A stretch of DNA of 64,000 nucleotides, taken from NCBI RefSeq assembly GCF_008642275.1, contig NZ_CP029189.1, positions 4,252,501 to 4,316,500 on the forward strand, written 5' to 3'. Below, in pieces: positions 61,339 through 64,000 of the stretch. Each line of letters starts with the position of its first letter. Positions within the stretch are counted from its first letter, which is position 1. The position numbers were made by a program, and so were the translations under genes. This stretch comes from Streptomyces venezuelae. GTDB lineage: Bacteria > Actinomycetota > Actinomycetes > Streptomycetales > Streptomycetaceae. The notes beneath the pieces are model-generated. The model ran no database searches. It was not told where the DNA came from and saw nothing but the letters and a program-made list of their open reading frames with translations.

Positions 61339-61842
61339 ATGACTCTCGTGAGCCATGCCACCAGCGAGCAGCGCGGCGAGAACCACTGGCTGCTCCGCTT
61401 CGAGCTGCACCTGCCGCACGCCTACGCGGCCCTGTGGCCCGCCCTGACCACGCCGGACGGGCTGCGCGGCTGGCTGGCCGCGGCGGACGTCCTGGAGCGC
61501 CGGCTCGGCGGGGCGATCACGCTGCGGTGGCTGAACACGGCGGCCGTGGTGACGGGGCGGGTCACCGCCTGGGACGTGGAGCGGGTCGCCGAGTACACGG
61601 TCACCGAACACGGGCGGATCCGCTTCCACCTGGAGCCCGTCGGGACCGATTCCACCGTGATCCGGTTCGTGAACGAGCGGGGCGGGACGCAGGACGAGCG
61701 CCTGGACTGCCTGGCGGGCTGGCACGAGCACTTCGAGCTGCTCGACTCCGCCCTGGACGGGCGCCCCGCGGACTGGTCCGCCTGGACGGACACCCGCTGG
61801 TCGGCCCTGCGCGAGGCCTACGCCTCCCTCGCCCGGGCGTAG
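61339..61842 (+). CDS. SRPBCC (AHSA1-like) domain protein
   Basis: 167 residues. The helix-grip fold is recognisable from HAYAALWPALTTPDGLRGWL, AITLRWLNTAAVVTGRVTAW and CLAGWHEHFELLDSALDGRP, the pattern of activator-of-Hsp90-like START-family proteins. A hydrophobic ligand is likely but unknown. It begins 25 bases after ccsB and may be read from the same transcript. Confidence 0.85.
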   Translation: MTLVSHATSEQRGENHWLLRFELHLPHAYAALWPALTTPDGLRGWLAAADVLERRLGGAITLRWLNTAAVVTGRVTAWDVERVAEYTVTEHGRIRFHLEPVGTDSTVIRFVNERGGTQDERLDCLAGWHEHFELLDSALDGRPADWSAWTDTRWSALREAYASLARA

Positions 61843-61867
61843 GGCGGCCGGGCCGTTCCCCCGCCTC

Positions 61868-62338
61868 TCACCACACCGGGCGCAGCGGCGGCAGCGGCCC
61901 CTCCCCGTGGAAGGTGCGCACGACCTCCCCGAGCCCGGCGCGCAGGGCGGTGAGGTCGGTGCCATGCCCCAGCTCGGCCTCCAGCTCGTGCAGGATCCGG
62001 CCCGCGACGGCGAGGTGGTCGCGGGCCGCCCGGGTCAGGACCACCAGCTTGCGGCGGCCGCCGCCGGGGTGCGGCTCGCGGCGGACGTAGCCGCGCTTCT
62101 CCAGGTCGTCGACGATCTGCCCGGCGGCCTGTTTGGTCACCCCGAGCCGTTCGGCGAGCTCGGTGGCGGTGGCGCCGTCGTACTGGAGGGCCTGGAAGGC
62201 CATGCCGTGCACGGGTCGCAGGTCCGGATAGCCGGCCTCGGCGACGCGCCGGGTGAACTCCCCCAGCAGCGTCTGGAAGCCCAGGCCGAGCAGGAACAGC
62301 AGCTCGACGCCCTCGTTCTCGTCTCTCGTCACGCGCAC
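61868..62338 (-). CDS. MarR-family transcriptional regulator
   Basis: 156 residues. The winged helix reads GATATELAERLGVTKQAAGQ, then VDDLEKRGYVRREPHPGGGR (wing). Start GTG 62338. It is divergent from the cupin gene, with a 39-base double palindrome just outside its start codon, where it most likely binds to repress both genes. Confidence 0.92.
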   Translation of the reverse strand: MRVTRDENEGVELLFLLGLGFQTLLGEFTRRVAEAGYPDLRPVHGMAFQALQYDGATATELAERLGVTKQAAGQIVDDLEKRGYVRREPHPGGGRRKLVVLTRAARDHLAVAGRILHELEAELGHGTDLTALRAGLGEVVRTFHGEGPLPPLRPVW

Positions 62339-62354
62339 ATGGTGACACGGGTGG

Positions 62355-62393
62355 GTAAAGCTGCTTTACTCAGTGTGAGTAAAGCAGCTTTAC
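62355..62393 (+). promoter_or_regulatory. Double-palindrome operator between marR and cupin genes
   Basis: Two 15-base palindromes, GTAAAGCTGCTTTAC (62355-62369) and GTAAAGCAGCTTTAC (62379-62393), are reverse complements of each other, so the whole is an inverted repeat with 18-base perfect arms around GTG. The MarR protein is the obvious ligand. The centre TTTACTCAGTGTGAG (62365-62379) also fits the BldD consensus. Confidence 0.85.
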
Positions 62394-62435
62394 TTGCATG
62401 TCCCCGGAAGACGCCCCGAGAGACGAGGATCCGCC

Positions 62436-62807
62436 GTGCACGTGATCAGCCCTGCCCCCGAGAACGTCACCGCCACCCCCAACGCCACCATGACCGGCTT
62501 CGCCGCCCCCAGCCGCGGCAGCCGGGAGCTCAGCAGCTGGCACGTGGCCATGCCCGCCGGCCACACCGGCCCCGAGCACTCCGTCAGCCGCGAGCAGGTG
62601 TGGACCCTGACCGCCGGCACCCTGGAGGTCACCTGCGCCGGCCGCACCGAGAAGGCCACCGCCGGCCAGACCCTCGTCCTGCCCCCGGACGTGCTGCGCC
62701 GCATCCACTCCGCCGAGACCTTCGAGGCCTACGTCGTGATGCGCGCGGACGGCGTGGTCACGGTCCCGGGGGAGGAGGGCACCCGCGTCCTGCCGTGGGC
62801 CCGGTAG
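62436..62807 (+). CDS. Cupin-domain protein
   Basis: About 123 residues forming one small beta-barrel: WHVAMPAGHTGPEHSVSREQ and VWTLTAGTLEV (cupin motif 1), ATAGQTLVLPPDVLRRI (motif 2). Metal ligands are reduced to a few His/Glu. GTG 62436 has GAGGA six bases upstream. Likely controlled by the divergent MarR protein. The function (binding, detoxification or quorum-type ligand) is open. Confidence 0.87.
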   Translation: MHVISPAPENVTATPNATMTGFAAPSRGSRELSSWHVAMPAGHTGPEHSVSREQVWTLTAGTLEVTCAGRTEKATAGQTLVLPPDVLRRIHSAETFEAYVVMRADGVVTVPGEEGTRVLPWAR

Positions 62808-62924
62808 TTCCCGGGGCTGTCAAGCCACGGGAACCGGTGACATGACCGGGCGCGGCCGCCGGGGCGCAATGGAGGGGCGGCCCCCGCTCGGCTGGGCCGC
62901 CCAACCTCAGCAAGGAGTCCCACG

Positions 62925-63308
62925 ATGCCCCGCACCCACACCCGTACCGGGTGGATCGCCTTCGCCACCGTGTCGGCCCTGGTCGTGGGAGGAGTTTCGC
63001 TCTCGTCCGGCGCCTTCGCCGACACGCCGGGCCCCGCCCCCACCCCGCAGCCCAGCCAGGCTGCTCCGGCCCCGCAGCCCCGCCCGAGCAACCCGCCGAT
63101 GCAGTACCCGCCGTGGGCCGACGTCAAGGACCTCTACGGCCCCAAGCCGGGGCCGCGCCCCAGCACCCCCTGGGTGGGTCCGCCCTACGCGGACATCGGG
63201 GACCTGCGGCCCGGGCCCCGCCCCAGCGAGCCGCCCGGCTTCTTCCACCAGGGTGGCTCGGGATCCAAGGACTCCCGTCAGGCCCCCTGGTACTTCCTCG
63301 TCGGCTGA
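62925..63308 (+). CDS. Small secreted Pro-rich protein with duplicated motif
   Basis: 127 residues. Signal peptide (RTGWIAFATVSALVVGGVSL ... AFA-DTP), a Pro/Gln linker, then two copies of one unit: PPWADVKDLYGPKPGPRPS and PPYADIGDLRPGPRPS, followed by a Gly/Ser/Lys tail ending WYFLVG. AAGGAG lies eight bases upstream of the ATG. No family recognised; extracellular. Confidence 0.75.
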   Translation: MPRTHTRTGWIAFATVSALVVGGVSLSSGAFADTPGPAPTPQPSQAAPAPQPRPSNPPMQYPPWADVKDLYGPKPGPRPSTPWVGPPYADIGDLRPGPRPSEPPGFFHQGGSGSKDSRQAPWYFLVG

Positions 63309-63335
63309 GGCGCCGCCCGCCCCCCGAGGGAGCCC

Positions 63336-63641
63336 TCAGTCCTGGTCCCTGTCCTTCTTGTCCTTGTCCTTGTCCTGCTCGTCGCGCAGCGACTTCAGGA
63401 ACTCCGGGTTGTCGTCGGGCGCCACCCACTGCGTCCGGCGCGCCCGGCCCCCGCCCGGGGCCACCCGTTCCTTGCCCGCGAACAGCCACACGACCGGCCC
63501 CACGATGGAGAAGAGCAGGATGATGATCACCCAGACCACCTTGGGGAGGTGCTTGACCTCCGGCTCCGGCGTGTTCAGGCAGTCGACGAAGGCGTAGATG
63601 GTCAGCGCGAGGATCAGCAGGAACGGCAGATAGCGCAGCAC
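63336..63641 (-). CDS. PLDc_N domain membrane protein
   Basis: 101 residues. Two hydrophobic helices, LRYLPFLLILALTIYAFVDC and KVVWVIIILLFSIVGPVVWL, form the phospholipase-D nuclease N-terminal (cardiolipin synthase N-terminal) domain, followed by a charged cytoplasmic tail rich in Asp and Lys (DEQDKDKDKKDRDQD). No catalytic HKD domain is present. Small stand-alone forms are common in actinobacteria; role unknown. Confidence 0.9.
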   Translation of the reverse strand: MLRYLPFLLILALTIYAFVDCLNTPEPEVKHLPKVVWVIIILLFSIVGPVVWLFAGKERVAPGGGRARRTQWVAPDDNPEFLKSLRDEQDKDKDKKDRDQD

Positions 63642-63733
63642 GGTGTGGGACCGACTCCCAGGTCAGTGACGGGGGGCCCGCGTCGGGGCCCCGGTGACGC
63701 CTCCAGGGTAGTAGGTGACGGATACTGACCCCT

Positions 63734-64000
63734 ATGGCTTACGACGATCTCCGCTCGCTGCTCCGGGCCCTGGAGCGGGAGGGCGACCTCAAGCGCATCA
63801 AGGCCGAAGTCGACCCGTACCTGGAGGTCGGGGAGATCGTCGACAGAGTGAACAAGGCGGGGGGCCCGGCGCTCCTCTTCGAGAACGTCAAGGGCTCGGC
63901 GATGCCGCTGGCCATGAACGTCTTCGGCACCGACCGCCGCCTCCTGAAGGCCCTCGGCCTCAAGTCGTACGGCGAGATCAGCGAGAAGATCGGCGGCCTG
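63734..64000 (+). CDS. UbiD-family decarboxylase, N-terminal part (runs off window)
   Basis: The first 89 codons are in the window, starting MAYDDLRSLLRALEREGDLK, followed by IKAEVDPYLEVGEIVDRVNK, GPALLFENVKGSAMPLAMNV and FGTDRRLLKALGL. This is the N-terminal domain of UbiD/MenG-type prenylated-flavin decarboxylases. In Streptomyces the gene in this neighbourhood acts in the futalosine menaquinone pathway (knowledge, not visible here). Confidence 0.9.
   Translation, partial: MAYDDLRSLLRALEREGDLKRIKAEVDPYLEVGEIVDRVNKAGGPALLFENVKGSAMPLAMNVFGTDRRLLKALGLKSYGEISEKIGGL

Overview
The window is about 72% GC chromosomal DNA from an actinomycete, almost certainly a Streptomyces. The signs are the rex-hemA-hemC-hemD operon with its Rex operator, a BldN-type sigma factor next to its anti-sigma factor RsbN, a DUF397/XRE/ATP-binding triad, a class I lysyl-tRNA synthetase, DUF3558 lipoproteins, LAXTG sortase substrates, and frequent GTG starts with strong GGAGG sites. 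Species cannot be named from the sequence alone.

Layout. 1-2990: 3' part of a 23S rRNA gene, 5S rRNA and the rrn terminator. 3.1-9.9 kb (+): HAD hydrolase, MFS transporter, AcuC-type deacetylase, a conserved Streptomyces protein, a small excisionase-like DNA-binding protein, the 32-residue ribosomal protein bS22, an epimerase and an acyltransferase. 10-13.6 kb (-): rsbN, bldN and a HAD-IB phosphatase. 13.7-19.4 kb (+): glutaredoxin-like protein, then the redox-controlled heme operon rex-hemA-hemC-hemD. 19.5-23.4 kb: an insertion-like block (beta-propeller surface protein, AraC/GlxA-type regulator, saccharopine-dehydrogenase-like protein) separating hemD from hemB (23.5-24.5 kb). 24.5-28 kb: two secreted low-complexity repeat proteins between two inverted copies of a ~425 bp sequence, each copy lying just upstream of an outward-facing gene.

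28-33 kb: drug-type ABC exporter with a divergent TetR regulator, the DUF397/XRE/ATP-binding cluster and a two-domain VOC protein. 33.1-37.1 kb (-): two paralogous sortase-anchored (LAATG) wall proteins, one with a long Pro-Gly-Gly-x-Thr stalk. 37.2-45.7 kb: argS and lysS back to back, a DUF2637 membrane protein, two DUF3558 lipoproteins and RtcB. 45.8-53.2 kb: accessory small genes (Uma2, polysaccharide deacetylase, SDR, YnfA-type membrane protein, secreted protein, Mut7-C, HxlR plus oxidoreductase, GNAT, TTA-containing lipoprotein). 53.5-61.3 kb: hemL, phosphoglycerate-mutase-like protein, Tat lipoprotein, then the cytochrome c maturation genes resA-resB-ccsB, from which ccdA is missing. 61.3-64 kb: SRPBCC protein, MarR/cupin divergent pair over a double palindrome, secreted peptide, PLDc_N protein and the start of a UbiD-family decarboxylase.

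Functional theme: tetrapyrrole supply (hemA, hemC, hemD, hemB, hemL) and cytochrome c maturation sit together with the NADH/NAD sensor Rex. Developmental genes (bldN, rsbN, a TTA codon, a candidate BldD box) and several cell-surface proteins are interspersed. The least explained parts are the 25-27.6 kb inverted-repeat locus, the LAATG pair, and the control sites at 31.7, 57.7 and 62.4 kb.
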